Assembly: GCA_038562555.1 (NCBI GenBank)
Contig: JBCFBK010000022.1
Span: 16,947 to 80,946 of the forward strand
DNA: 64,000 bases
Origin: JBCFBK01 sp038562555
GTDB taxonomy: Bacteria > Bacteroidota > Bacteroidia > Bacteroidales > Prolixibacteraceae
Direction of reading: 5' to 3'
Shown here: positions 54,558 to 63,590 of the stretch, piece by piece
Layout: the number at the start of each line of letters is the position of its first letter
How positions within the stretch are numbered: position 1 is the stretch's first letter
Notes under the pieces: model-generated
What the model was told of the DNA's origin: nothing
The model's database searches: none
The model's input: the letters and a program-made list of their open reading frames with translations, nothing else
Position numbers and translations under genes: made by a program

Positions 54558-55892
54558 CTAATTAAAGAGTTTAATTATATCATTGGCATTGGCATACAGT
54601 ACAAGTGCCAACAAAAGGACCATGCCTGTAATCTGCGCATATTCCAGAAATTTGTCACCCGGTTTACGTCCGCTCACCATCTCAAACAGCAGGAACATCA
54701 CATGACCTCCGTCCAACGCCGGAATCGGCAACAGGTTCATCACGGCCAGAATAATGGATAAAAATGCCGTCATGTTCCAGAACGAATACCAGTCCCATGC
54801 ACCCGGGAAAATATTGCCGATGGCGATAAAGCCCCCTAACGATTCATATGCTTTGGTTTCGGGAGAAAAAAACAACTTAAATTGCTTCAGATAATCTTTT
54901 ATTGTATTAACCCCCCGGTTAATGCCGGCAGGGATAGACTCTAAAAAACTATATTTCGTTGTTTCCAGCTTCAGAAAATCCAGCGTTTCATCAGCCAATT
55001 CGCGTTGGAATCCAAGTTTTCCATCCTCATTGGGAATAACGGGAATCGCCATGACCTGTCCGTCACGTTCGATGTCAGCGGCTACAGCATTTCCCCTGTG
55101 AGCCAGCAGATATTCCTCAAACTGGTCATAAAATTCGAACTTCTGCCCGTCCAATCCCAGAAAAACATCGCCTTTTTTAAGACCCGCTTTCGCGGCAGGA
55201 AACCCATCCGAGACCTTTCCTATTTTAACGCTAAACGGGATCCGATAAGTAATAACCTCTTTGCTTTTTATGAGCAGCGCCAGATCTTCGGTCGAAATCT
55301 CCACATCGGTCTGCCGACCATTGCGTAACACCTGAATTGTTTTGGCATTGTCAAGAACCACAGTCGGGATGATCTTGTGAAAATCATCCACGTACTGGTG
55401 ATCAACTGAAAGAATCCGGTCGCCATCCTGCAGACCGATCTTCTCTCCGGTTTCATTTGCCGCAATTCCGTATTTTACATTCTCCGTAGGCAAATAACTC
55501 GTACCCCAGGCATACATGACAGCGATATAAATGAGGAATGCGAAGATGAAATTCATCGTCACTCCTCCGATCATGATCAGTAAACGCTGATAGGGCTTTT
55601 TTGACCGGAATTCCCAGGGCTGCGGAGGAAGTGCCATGGCTTCCTTGTCCATCGACTCATCGATCATGCCTGATATCTTCACATAACCACCCAGCGGCAG
55701 CCAGCCAATTCCGTACTCGGTATCACCTCTTTTGGTTTTGAAAAGCGAAAACCAGGGATCGAAGAAAAGATAAAATTTCTCCACCCGGGTCTTAAACAGA
55801 CGGGCAAAGGCAAAATGCCCAAATTCGTGAAGAATTACAAGAATTGAGAGACTCACAATAAGTTGGGCTGCTTTTATAAAAATTTGTTCCAT
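54558..55892 (-). CDS. rseP: RIP metalloprotease RseP (site-2 protease)
   Basis: 444 residues. Zinc motif HEFGH at 22-26 in the first transmembrane helix, PDZ domain(s) in the central part (GKVSDGFPAAKAGLKKGDVFLGLDG), and the third catalytic block LPIPALDGGHVMFLLFE with the Asp ligand. It cleaves membrane-spanning anti-sigma factors inside the membrane, which makes it a plausible final protease for the FecR-type regulators elsewhere in this genome. Its gene lies 46 bp downstream of dxr, a common arrangement in Bacteroidota. Confidence 0.95.
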   Translation of the reverse strand: MEQIFIKAAQLIVSLSILVILHEFGHFAFARLFKTRVEKFYLFFDPWFSLFKTKRGDTEYGIGWLPLGGYVKISGMIDESMDKEAMALPPQPWEFRSKKPYQRLLIMIGGVTMNFIFAFLIYIAVMYAWGTSYLPTENVKYGIAANETGEKIGLQDGDRILSVDHQYVDDFHKIIPTVVLDNAKTIQVLRNGRQTDVEISTEDLALLIKSKEVITYRIPFSVKIGKVSDGFPAAKAGLKKGDVFLGLDGQKFEFYDQFEEYLLAHRGNAVAADIERDGQVMAIPVIPNEDGKLGFQRELADETLDFLKLETTKYSFLESIPAGINRGVNTIKDYLKQFKLFFSPETKAYESLGGFIAIGNIFPGAWDWYSFWNMTAFLSIILAVMNLLPIPALDGGHVMFLLFEMVSGRKPGDKFLEYAQITGMVLLLALVLYANANDIIKLFN

Positions 55893-55938
55893 CTTTTTCT
55901 ATGTCGTTAAATAACTTGATTTCACCGAAAATAACTTT

Positions 55939-57099
55939 TTATACTTTTTGTTTAAGGAATGAAGCTGTTAACAATCGTGTCTCCTTATCGGTTTCGATAT
56001 AATCGTCCAAAACCGGATTTTTCGTGAAATTCATTTTTTGCATGACTTCACCAATGATATCGGGCATACAGATAAAACGGACTTTTCCCTTCAAAAAAGC
56101 CTGAACCACCACTTCATTGGCGGCATTTAGGATACATGGCATGTTTCCACCCCGGCTTAAAGCCTCAAACGCAAGTGCAAGATTACGAAAAATTTTGGTA
56201 TTTGTTTGTTCGAACGTCAGCGAGGGGTAATCAAGAAAGCTGAAACGCTTAAATTTCGACGGCAATCTGCGGGGAAAATGAAGGGCATACTGAATAGGGA
56301 CTTTCATATCGGGGAGCCCCATCTGTGCCTTTATGGAACCATCCCGAAACTGCACCAGCGAATGAACAATACTCTGCGGATGAACAACAACGTCAATTTG
56401 CTCCGGTTTCAGATCAAAAAGCCATTTTGCTTCAATTACCTCAAATCCCTTGTTCATCATGCTGGCCGAATCGATGGTAATCTTGGCCCCCATGTTCCAG
56501 TTCGGATGCCGGAGTGCGTCAGCAGTTGTCACCTTAGCCAGTTGCTCCTCACTGAATCCCCTGAACGGGCCACCGGAAGCCGTCAGGTAAATCTTTTCGA
56601 TTTCGTTCATGTGTTCGCCTGCCAGGCATTGAAAGATTGCCGAATGTTCCGAATCGACCGGATAAATACTTACGTTATGCTTCACTGCTTCCTGGGTGAT
56701 GATCTCGCCGGCTACCACCAGCGTCTCCTTATTGGCCAGCGCAATCTGTTTTCCTGCCCGGATGGCCTGTAACGTCGGAAGCAATCCTGCGTATCCCACG
56801 AGCGCCGACATGACCATATCGACCGAATCGAGCTGTACAACCTGGCTCATCGTCTCCCTGCCAGCAAAAACCTTCACCGGTTCATTCTTTAGCGCATCCT
56901 TAACAAAATCATAACGGCATTCGTTGGTCACAACCACCATATTAGGCTTAAACCTGACGGCCTGCTGTACAAGCAGTTCAACGTTATTGTTTGCTGTCAG
57001 GACTTCTACTTCGAAATGGTCAGGATTTTGTTCAATCACTTCCAGTGTCTGCGTACCAATTGACCCGGTAGAACCAAGAATGGCAATTCGTTTTTTCAT
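55939..57099 (-). CDS. dxr: 1-deoxy-D-xylulose 5-phosphate reductoisomerase
   Basis: 386 residues. The NADPH-binding start is RIAILGSTGSIGTQTLEVI, followed by ALANKETLVVAGE, the metal/substrate block VDSEHSAIFQCL, LTASGGPFRGF, HPNWNMGAKITIDSASMMNK and the C-terminal domain. It catalyses the second step of the MEP isoprenoid pathway in the cytoplasm. It starts 5 bp after the M23 peptidase stop and precedes rseP, so it is part of one operon. Confidence 0.97.
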   Translation of the reverse strand: MKKRIAILGSTGSIGTQTLEVIEQNPDHFEVEVLTANNNVELLVQQAVRFKPNMVVVTNECRYDFVKDALKNEPVKVFAGRETMSQVVQLDSVDMVMSALVGYAGLLPTLQAIRAGKQIALANKETLVVAGEIITQEAVKHNVSIYPVDSEHSAIFQCLAGEHMNEIEKIYLTASGGPFRGFSEEQLAKVTTADALRHPNWNMGAKITIDSASMMNKGFEVIEAKWLFDLKPEQIDVVVHPQSIVHSLVQFRDGSIKAQMGLPDMKVPIQYALHFPRRLPSKFKRFSFLDYPSLTFEQTNTKIFRNLALAFEALSRGGNMPCILNAANEVVVQAFLKGKVRFICMPDIIGEVMQKMNFTKNPVLDDYIETDKETRLLTASFLKQKV

Positions 57100-57104
57100 G
57101 CAGG

Positions 57105-57968
57105 TTAAAAATCAATATATTGTTCCGGATCGAGTGGAGTACCTTTATGCCACAACTCAAAATGCAGGTGTGGCCCGGTCGTCAGTTCACCGGTATTGCC
57201 CATAAAAGCGATCACCTCGCCCGCATTTGCATGATCGCCCATCTTTTTTAAAAGTTCCGAATTGTGTTTATAAACGGAAACAAGGTTATTCTCATGCTGA
57301 ATGCAGATCACATACCCTGTTTCAACGGTCCAGGCGGCAAAGATCACCGTTCCCTCCATGACGGCCGAAATCCTGGACTGCGGCAGGCCAACCACATCGA
57401 CCGCGAAATGATCAATGGTCTTGTCGAACTTCTGCGATACCATACCTTTTAACGGTGTGAAAAAATGAATGCCGGCAATGCTCCCTTGTTTTACCTCCCT
57501 GCCCTGCAGCGATAAATCAAGTTGCTCTTCAAGCAGATTTTGCCGGAATAAGGAGTCATGATTATAGCTTTTAAATTCCATATCGACCGGTTGAACAACC
57601 GTGTCTGTTACATATTCAGGCTCACTGGGAATTTCGCCCTGAATGATCGCTTTGATGTTTTCAAAATAACTGTCGCGTATCCGGATTTGCTGTTCCAGCG
57701 AGTCGGCCAGGATCGAATTTCTAACCATCATTTTCCTGACATCACGTGTGGGGTAACCAGGGATCAACTGACGCGCGGGTGTGTATGCAATAATAAGGAC
57801 GGTAATAAAAATAAGCGCAAATCCACCTAATCCTCCAATTATAAAAAGATTGGCTCTCGTGAGTTTTGTACTCCAGATCGTCTGGAAAGTCGAGTCGTTA
57901 TAAATTATCAACCGATACCGGTTTTTCAGCCGTTGTATGATCTTTTCCTTTTTTTCCTTATTTCTCAT
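57105..57968 (-). CDS. M23 family (LytM-type) metallopeptidase, membrane-anchored
   Basis: I start at ATG 57968 (MRNKEKKEKIIQRLKNRY), 287 residues; a TTG two codons earlier is the only alternative. Cytoplasmic basic N-terminus, one transmembrane helix (about 40-62), a coiled-coil-like linker, then a LytM domain with HxxxD (DHFAVDVVG) and GPHLHFELW, both zinc-binding motifs intact. It probably cleaves peptidoglycan crosslinks or regulates amidases in the periplasm. First gene of the M23-dxr-rseP-tatA operon. A weak -7 candidate TAATTTTG lies at 57988-57995. Confidence 0.92.
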   Translation of the reverse strand: MRNKEKKEKIIQRLKNRYRLIIYNDSTFQTIWSTKLTRANLFIIGGLGGFALIFITVLIIAYTPARQLIPGYPTRDVRKMMVRNSILADSLEQQIRIRDSYFENIKAIIQGEIPSEPEYVTDTVVQPVDMEFKSYNHDSLFRQNLLEEQLDLSLQGREVKQGSIAGIHFFTPLKGMVSQKFDKTIDHFAVDVVGLPQSRISAVMEGTVIFAAWTVETGYVICIQHENNLVSVYKHNSELLKKMGDHANAGEVIAFMGNTGELTTGPHLHFELWHKGTPLDPEQYIDF

Positions 57969-58053
57969 TCCCAATCTTTGGAAGTTTCAAAATTATAAAG
58001 AATTAGCATACCCACTGACACAAAAACCGAAATTAATACTTTTTAACCAGCAT

Positions 58054-58086
58054 AAAAAAGGAGAGCTGATCTCTCGGCTCTCCTTC
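58054..58086 (-). terminator. Terminator after tRNA-fMet
   Basis: The stem GGAGAGC/GCTCTCC (58060-58066 with 58077-58083) with a 10-nt loop is followed by six T on the minus strand. Located 9 nt after the tRNA 3' end. Confidence 0.85.
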
Positions 58087-58091
58087 TTCTG

Positions 58092-58164
<73 letters not shown>

Positions 58165-58222
58165 ATATATCTTTTGTTCTTTTTATCTTATTTGTGCGGC
58201 ACGTTTGCCTTAAATGCGGATG

Positions 58223-58253
58223 CAAAGATAGATCAAAATTTATGAAAAGCAAA
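58223..58253 (-). promoter_or_regulatory. Promoter of tRNA-fMet
   Basis: Minus-strand TTTG (58250-58253), 19-nt spacer, TATCTTTG (58223-58230), identical in all conserved positions to the ECF sigma promoter at 17054-17084. The predicted start of transcription at about 58217 gives a 5' leader of roughly 50 nt that must be processed. Confidence 0.8.
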
Positions 58254-58343
58254 CCTTCATGCAAATTTTTATGAAATTTGCGTAAATCCAGGCAGGTTAT
58301 CCCCCGGTTCTGTCTTTCCAATCCGGTCAAAGGCACGCCGGTA

Positions 58344-60473
58344 TCAGAATGCCGGCGACAGATTTTCCCAGCGTATATCCCATTTCCCCTCCTTTGGAAA
58401 TCCCGGGTTTTCTGTAGTACAACCCTCCCAACCGGCACACATCATCGCTACCGTTGTCAGCAATCCGCCGTTGCCGGGAAGATAAATCCGTAAACGCGGA
58501 CTTTGGTAGTTATGCCCGTTTTTCAGGTAGCGGTTTTTTTGTACATCCTTCAGCAGAAAATCGAGAGCCAACTCCGGCTCTCCCAACCGGATTGCCGCCA
58601 TGGCTGCCATGGGGTAATCCCAGCCCCAGGTAGAAGGCCAATCCCACCGTTCGGCAATCACGTGCATCGTTTTTCGCATGACTTCCGGGTCGATCTTATC
58701 CCAGGCCGGCAACAATCCGTAAGCGCCAAGCACGACCGGATGATCACGCATCAATTCCGGACTGGTGTATGAATCGCCAGCCCCTTTTACCCCCAGGTAA
58801 ACGCCTTCGGCCTGGTCGGGAGCAGCAAGCTTAAGCCGGACTTTCTCCCAGAGCGTATCTTTTGGCAACCGGAGCCTTTCGCGCCATTGCTGGGCAGTGG
58901 TCAATCCCCAATACCAGTAAGCCAGTTCAAAAGGCGGGTTCGCAGTAGTCTCCCGATCCCAATGTTCCTGAGCCGGAATAAGCGGTGGTTCAAGGTTATA
59001 ACAATCTTGTTGCTGATCGAAAACAGGTAAGGCCGCCATAAAACCAGCCGTTGCGAAGACCAGCCTGCTATATCGGACAAGCTGCTCTTCGCAGGGATTT
59101 TGCCGGTACATTTGTTCTGCCATCCAGATCAGGTGCGGTTGCTGCCAGATCAGGTAAGAGCCAACCGACGACGGACTGTTTTCGCCGTCGGGACCAATCA
59201 TTTTGGGCCACCTCACGCCTGGATACCCCTGGTCGGAAGCTGTTTTGCGCGCCTGATCAAACAGGGTATTGTAGTAATCCAGTTGCTTTTCCATAAACTG
59301 TGGACGCTGCCATTGAGCAAAGTGGACAATGTGCCACCAGTGCATTTCGAGATGGTATTTACCATACCAACTGTTATAGGTCAGTCCTGTTTCTGCAGGC
59401 GGCAAGGTTCCCGAGCTTTGTATTTTTGTCAGATACTGCGACAAGACCGTGCGGCGTTCAATCTCTTTTGCACGGGGATCGGTGCAGGCCGAAAAATCGA
59501 CTACGCCCCCGTTTTCCCAGAAATTTTTCCATGCCTGTTCATTATTGAAGCGGGTTGTTTCAAAATCGGGCAAAACGGTTGCTGCAGAATCAGGAGTAAA
59601 AAGACAGCTAAACTCGATGGTTTCACCTTTTTGAGGATAAAGCACAAAGGTATGTTCGGCAGTCTTTTGCAGGGATGCTTCCTGCGCCCATGCAATGGCT
59701 ACCTGGTACTGATCCTGGTCGAGCGTTCGTTTTACCAGCATCTGATGGCCGGATAGCTGTTCGCCGACCGACTGGTGTGCCTGCGGAGAATTAAAGTCAT
59801 AGCCGGCATGGGTGTTTTCAGGGACCGCAGCGCCAAACTTCCATTGAACGGACAGCTTGCCCGCTGCCACCAGCGGTGATTCGATCCGGGCGGCAATCAG
59901 ATCCTCATCCTGATGACAAAAGACTTCGACCCGGACATGCTCCCCCTCCAAATCAAATTCACTCGATATTTTTCCGGTCCACATGTCCAGCCTGTGCCGG
60001 GCATTCCTGATATCGGTCAGTAAGGCCCTGGTCCCATCAGATTTAGTGAGCACCAGCCCGATCATACCCAGATGAAGGCGTTGCGGATTTTCGCGAAAAT
60101 AGTCGCCGGCGTCCCTTGCCCGCGGGCTATCGTTTAACTGATGACGGTACGGAACCTTTCTCCCCTGTACATCAAAATACTTCAGCGTTTCTTCGAGCCG
60201 GTAATCCCTGGCATTGGGAAAGCTGTGCCAGCCCCAGTTAGACTGGGTTCCCAGTGTCACACCGTTTTCATATTCTTCATAAAACGTTTGCAAACCAGTC
60301 AGGTCGGTGGTAAATGCAAAGTTCCCGTTCCCCACCGACAAGGAAGCGAGCGAATCAAAGCCTTCGACCAGCACGTTATTCCGGCTCACTAAAGCATACC
60401 GGTCGATTTTTGCCTTTTTTTCGGAGGCGCCGCAGCCAAAAAGAACGATCAGGATCAGCGCAAAATATCTCAT
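58344..60473 (-). CDS. Six-hairpin glycosidase-like lipoprotein (GH65/GH95-like)
   Basis: ATG 60473 gives 709 residues with lipobox LFGC in MRYFALILIVLFGCGASEKK; a longer frame to 60500 lacks a sensible leader. The N-terminal beta-sandwich has LASLSVGNGNFAFTTDLTGL, and a C-terminal alpha/alpha barrel carries GKYHLEMHWWHIVHFAQW and RWPKMIGPDGENSPSSVGSY, patterns seen in GH65- and GH95-related clan enzymes. The catalytic acid cannot be assigned with certainty. Exported as a lipoprotein, it probably hydrolyses or phosphorolyses an oligosaccharide together with the GH106 encoded upstream (103-bp gap). Specific activity unknown. Confidence 0.65.
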   Translation of the reverse strand: MRYFALILIVLFGCGASEKKAKIDRYALVSRNNVLVEGFDSLASLSVGNGNFAFTTDLTGLQTFYEEYENGVTLGTQSNWGWHSFPNARDYRLEETLKYFDVQGRKVPYRHQLNDSPRARDAGDYFRENPQRLHLGMIGLVLTKSDGTRALLTDIRNARHRLDMWTGKISSEFDLEGEHVRVEVFCHQDEDLIAARIESPLVAAGKLSVQWKFGAAVPENTHAGYDFNSPQAHQSVGEQLSGHQMLVKRTLDQDQYQVAIAWAQEASLQKTAEHTFVLYPQKGETIEFSCLFTPDSAATVLPDFETTRFNNEQAWKNFWENGGVVDFSACTDPRAKEIERRTVLSQYLTKIQSSGTLPPAETGLTYNSWYGKYHLEMHWWHIVHFAQWQRPQFMEKQLDYYNTLFDQARKTASDQGYPGVRWPKMIGPDGENSPSSVGSYLIWQQPHLIWMAEQMYRQNPCEEQLVRYSRLVFATAGFMAALPVFDQQQDCYNLEPPLIPAQEHWDRETTANPPFELAYWYWGLTTAQQWRERLRLPKDTLWEKVRLKLAAPDQAEGVYLGVKGAGDSYTSPELMRDHPVVLGAYGLLPAWDKIDPEVMRKTMHVIAERWDWPSTWGWDYPMAAMAAIRLGEPELALDFLLKDVQKNRYLKNGHNYQSPRLRIYLPGNGGLLTTVAMMCAGWEGCTTENPGFPKEGKWDIRWENLSPAF

Positions 60474-60522
60474 ATTCAATATATTACAATTTACACACAA
60501 ATATCAAGGAGTCATGAGCCAC

Positions 60523-60577
60523 GAGTAGCGAGTCGTGAGTAAAAAAATGGAAAACCGAAACTCGCGACTCGCTACTC
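60523..60577. repeat. 18-bp inverted repeat covering the GH106 stop codon
   Basis: Arms 60523-60540 and 60560-60577 pair over 18 positions with one T-G position, around a 19-nt A-rich loop. The right arm includes the first bases of the stop codon of the GH106 gene (60576). The arms are built from near-repeats of GAGTAGCGAG. There is no T tract on the minus strand, so it looks more like a mobile palindromic unit or mRNA 3'-end stabiliser than a classical terminator. Confidence 0.6.
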
Positions 60578-63410
60578 ACTGCTCAAGACTAATCTCTTCC
60601 AGCGGACTCAGGCTTACCGGGCCTATGAGCCCCGATTCCAGGGGATCCCAGCCTGCGGCCGTGAATAATCCGTCTTTACCCGCGTTTTCACGCAACTGCG
60701 GAGCAAAGTTGATGTTATAGAATTTCTTATAATTTACGCCCTCTTTGTCCATATTAATAATCCGGTTGGCCATTAAATTGGTCACGCGGACTTCCAGTTT
60801 GTTGACCTTTTTCAGTCTTTCCGGCTCAATGACCAGTTTCCAGCCTGGTCCGACCAGGGAGCCCAGCTTCTCACCGTTCAGAAATACCGCCGCCGATGAA
60901 CATACTTTTCCCAGGTCCAGCACCCAGGCGAAAGCTTCTGCTGCCGGCTTTTCAAAGCTGATTTTATAGCTTGCCGTTCCGGAAAATTTACTCAGTTCCT
61001 CCGATCGTGTGGTCCAGGACCCCAGATCATTGGTTTTATAGGGTGCCGGCAATACCGGTCCACCTGCTGTAAATTCAACCTGCCATTCCCCTTCCAGGGC
61101 CGTCCCGGACGCAGGTTCCCTGTAAAGCGGCTGCTCCGGCAGACGAATCGAATAAGGATAAGCCTGGAGGATCAGGGTTTCACCAGGCTTAAGCTGCAGA
61201 TAAACACGCGACCCACGGTCACCGGATTTTTCGATATGCGCTTTTGTGATATGACCGGTGATGGGGTTGAACCACGCCGCGTATTTTTCACCGGAACAAA
61301 TGGTCACCCACTGGTCCACCGTCTTTTCCGACCAGTTACAGATCAGGTAACAGGTACCCTGAACACGTTTTACGCGGTTGAACCACAGTCCAAGTTGTGC
61401 CATTTCTTCCGGGAAAATATCCAGCACAGATAACAGGTTGGCCACGTCGCTGCCGACCAGCATTTGACCGTCCCCCGTACTGAATACCGAAATATCGGCA
61501 ACCTTTTTGAACTTCGCCGGGTTAATCAGGGCCCGCCAGGCCCTCTGCCGCTCTTTTAAGCGCCCGAGACCCGGCACATCGGCGGGTAATTGGTCCTGGA
61601 AGATGATGTTCGCTCCTGATTCAGTGAGAGCAATCAGTTTTTGCATGGTTTCGAGAGGCATATATTTGCAGGAAGGGACCAGAATGGTCCGGTAATTCGC
61701 TCCTTTTGATTTAATATAGGCATTGCCGGCCGAAAGCTGCAAGATCTGCCGGTCTGAAATATAATCGAAGGTATAACCCTGGCTGACCAGCATTTGACTC
61801 AGGTCTTCTGTCAACGGTTCATGCGGTTTTCCAAAATGCACCAGTTGGCTTTTGCCCTTTTCCGACCAGCTGTCGTAAATCGGGAAGTATACCAGAATAT
61901 CGTTTGCCGGTATGGCTTTTTGCATGAACGACTGACAGCGTGCGATATAGTCATTGATCACTTTCAGGTCATTCCACCAGGGGTTAGTGGGAGCAAAATG
62001 CACCGCCGCGTAGAACAACCACCCAGGCCAGGCTTCGCCTGCCGGCGAATAAGGTGTCCCGTGATAGACGATATGGTTGACCCCGTTTACCAGATAACGG
62101 TCTGCATTTTGCTTGACTTCCGCCAGGGTGGCACGAAAGTGTTCGTTCAGCCAGGTTGCCGCTTCGCAGGCAATCAGGGGCTTCCCGGTGACATGCCCGG
62201 CAGAGGAGGCCATTTTGATACGCATCAGCTCAGTTCCCTCGGTCTCCGGAATATCACTTGCCGCATATAAGTCAAGGATATTGGCCGGCGAACCATGAGC
62301 CTGGTTGCGGGTCTGTGCCTGATGTTTTTCAGCCCACTCATCCCATACTCTTGTAAAACGGTCGAGCAGCAGATCAGAAATTGTTTCGCGATAGTCGCAC
62401 AACACCCGGCTGTTTACTTCTTCAGAATCATTTCCAAATAAAGCAGGCAAATAACGTTTCAGGTCGTAATCCCGGCGCTTTCTGAATTCCTCAAAAAATA
62501 GAGGAGTCCAGTCCGATTCCCCATTGGCATCATCCACTTCATAGGAATCGTTAAAGAACGCACGAAGCCCTGAAATATCGGTATTGCCTCTATGCTCATC
62601 AAAAAAATTCAGAAATTTCCGCGTTGCGTCTTCCGAAAAATGATCGATCACGTGACCTTCACCGCCCTTTCCGGCACGTTCAACCTGCTTGCCGTGCCAA
62701 CCCTGGAAAACCGCGTATAACCGCCACTCTCCGGCGGGAGCCTTCCAGTTTAACGTACCGTCGGGACCTACTCGGTCTGTCAGTTCAATCACCTGGGCAC
62801 CGTCGCCGTAGGCTACCAGTGCCTGAAGCGGCAGCGGCTTTCCGAAGCGGACCTGATCGAGCGCCAGCTCCTGTAAGTTGGCATTACTGCTGACAGGATA
62901 AAGGATGTCCCGGATATTCACCCGATGGCCAACGGCACGCACATAAGGTTCCTGGATCAATTCGATTTTTTCGCGGAGCGACTCGCCGCCTTTCAGGTTA
63001 TATCGCTTATAGTGGACGTTCCTGCAGGCATGCTCATCGGTTATCCAGGACCCTCCAAACGGCCATCCTGAAGCATTCGCCAGGTCCACGCCCAGTTTCA
63101 GCCTTTTGCCTTCTTTCAGCGTATGTCCCAGCATCTTCATCCATTCAGGTGATAAAAAACTGATTGACTGTTCTTCATAACCCCTTACACCGTAAATGGG
63201 CGTAATTTCGACACCTCCGAAACCAGCCTTTGTAATTTCTTCCAGGTTCGATGTCAATCCTGCCCGATCCACGGCACTCCCGTGCCACCACCATCTGGTC
63301 CAGGGTCTTGTTTCCTGTCCTGCTTCGGGCCAAACGGGCTCCGGGCCATCCTGCGTCCGGCAGGATAAAAAAACAAAAACAGTTAAAATTATTCTGACGC
63401 CAGTACGCAT
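60576..63410 (-). CDS. GH106-type glycosidase, divergent paralogue 3, lipoprotein
   Basis: 944 residues. Lipobox VFLSC (Cys17). The opening RPWTRWWWHGSAVDRAGLTSNL is typical of the wider GH106/rhamnosidase-like family. The catalytic block reads AFFNDSYEVDDANG where the paralogues at 17688 and 22092 have H-[IT]-DSWE, and the later block is DIPETEGTELMRIK rather than PMxEFW. The C-terminal beta-sandwich has SAAVFLNGEKLGSLVGPGWK. So it is a separate subfamily, perhaps with another sugar specificity. Genes: followed by the inverted repeat and the six-hairpin glycosidase-like gene, forming a small locus without SusC/SusD. Confidence 0.8.
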   Translation of the reverse strand: MRTGVRIILTVFVFLSCRTQDGPEPVWPEAGQETRPWTRWWWHGSAVDRAGLTSNLEEITKAGFGGVEITPIYGVRGYEEQSISFLSPEWMKMLGHTLKEGKRLKLGVDLANASGWPFGGSWITDEHACRNVHYKRYNLKGGESLREKIELIQEPYVRAVGHRVNIRDILYPVSSNANLQELALDQVRFGKPLPLQALVAYGDGAQVIELTDRVGPDGTLNWKAPAGEWRLYAVFQGWHGKQVERAGKGGEGHVIDHFSEDATRKFLNFFDEHRGNTDISGLRAFFNDSYEVDDANGESDWTPLFFEEFRKRRDYDLKRYLPALFGNDSEEVNSRVLCDYRETISDLLLDRFTRVWDEWAEKHQAQTRNQAHGSPANILDLYAASDIPETEGTELMRIKMASSAGHVTGKPLIACEAATWLNEHFRATLAEVKQNADRYLVNGVNHIVYHGTPYSPAGEAWPGWLFYAAVHFAPTNPWWNDLKVINDYIARCQSFMQKAIPANDILVYFPIYDSWSEKGKSQLVHFGKPHEPLTEDLSQMLVSQGYTFDYISDRQILQLSAGNAYIKSKGANYRTILVPSCKYMPLETMQKLIALTESGANIIFQDQLPADVPGLGRLKERQRAWRALINPAKFKKVADISVFSTGDGQMLVGSDVANLLSVLDIFPEEMAQLGLWFNRVKRVQGTCYLICNWSEKTVDQWVTICSGEKYAAWFNPITGHITKAHIEKSGDRGSRVYLQLKPGETLILQAYPYSIRLPEQPLYREPASGTALEGEWQVEFTAGGPVLPAPYKTNDLGSWTTRSEELSKFSGTASYKISFEKPAAEAFAWVLDLGKVCSSAAVFLNGEKLGSLVGPGWKLVIEPERLKKVNKLEVRVTNLMANRIINMDKEGVNYKKFYNINFAPQLRENAGKDGLFTAAGWDPLESGLIGPVSLSPLEEISLEQ

Positions 63411-63590
63411 ATCCTGTTATTTTACTCATACAATTCCGAACAACCTACAAGATAGCAAATACGCGACGCATAACCAATTGTAAAAATGTCCGGTTTAACG
63501 AATTTGCTATGCACGGAAAAGAATGACAGCGTTCGTTTCAACTGAACACCGTTCAAATTGTTTGTTAGCAAAACAGCTAATCCGGTAATT

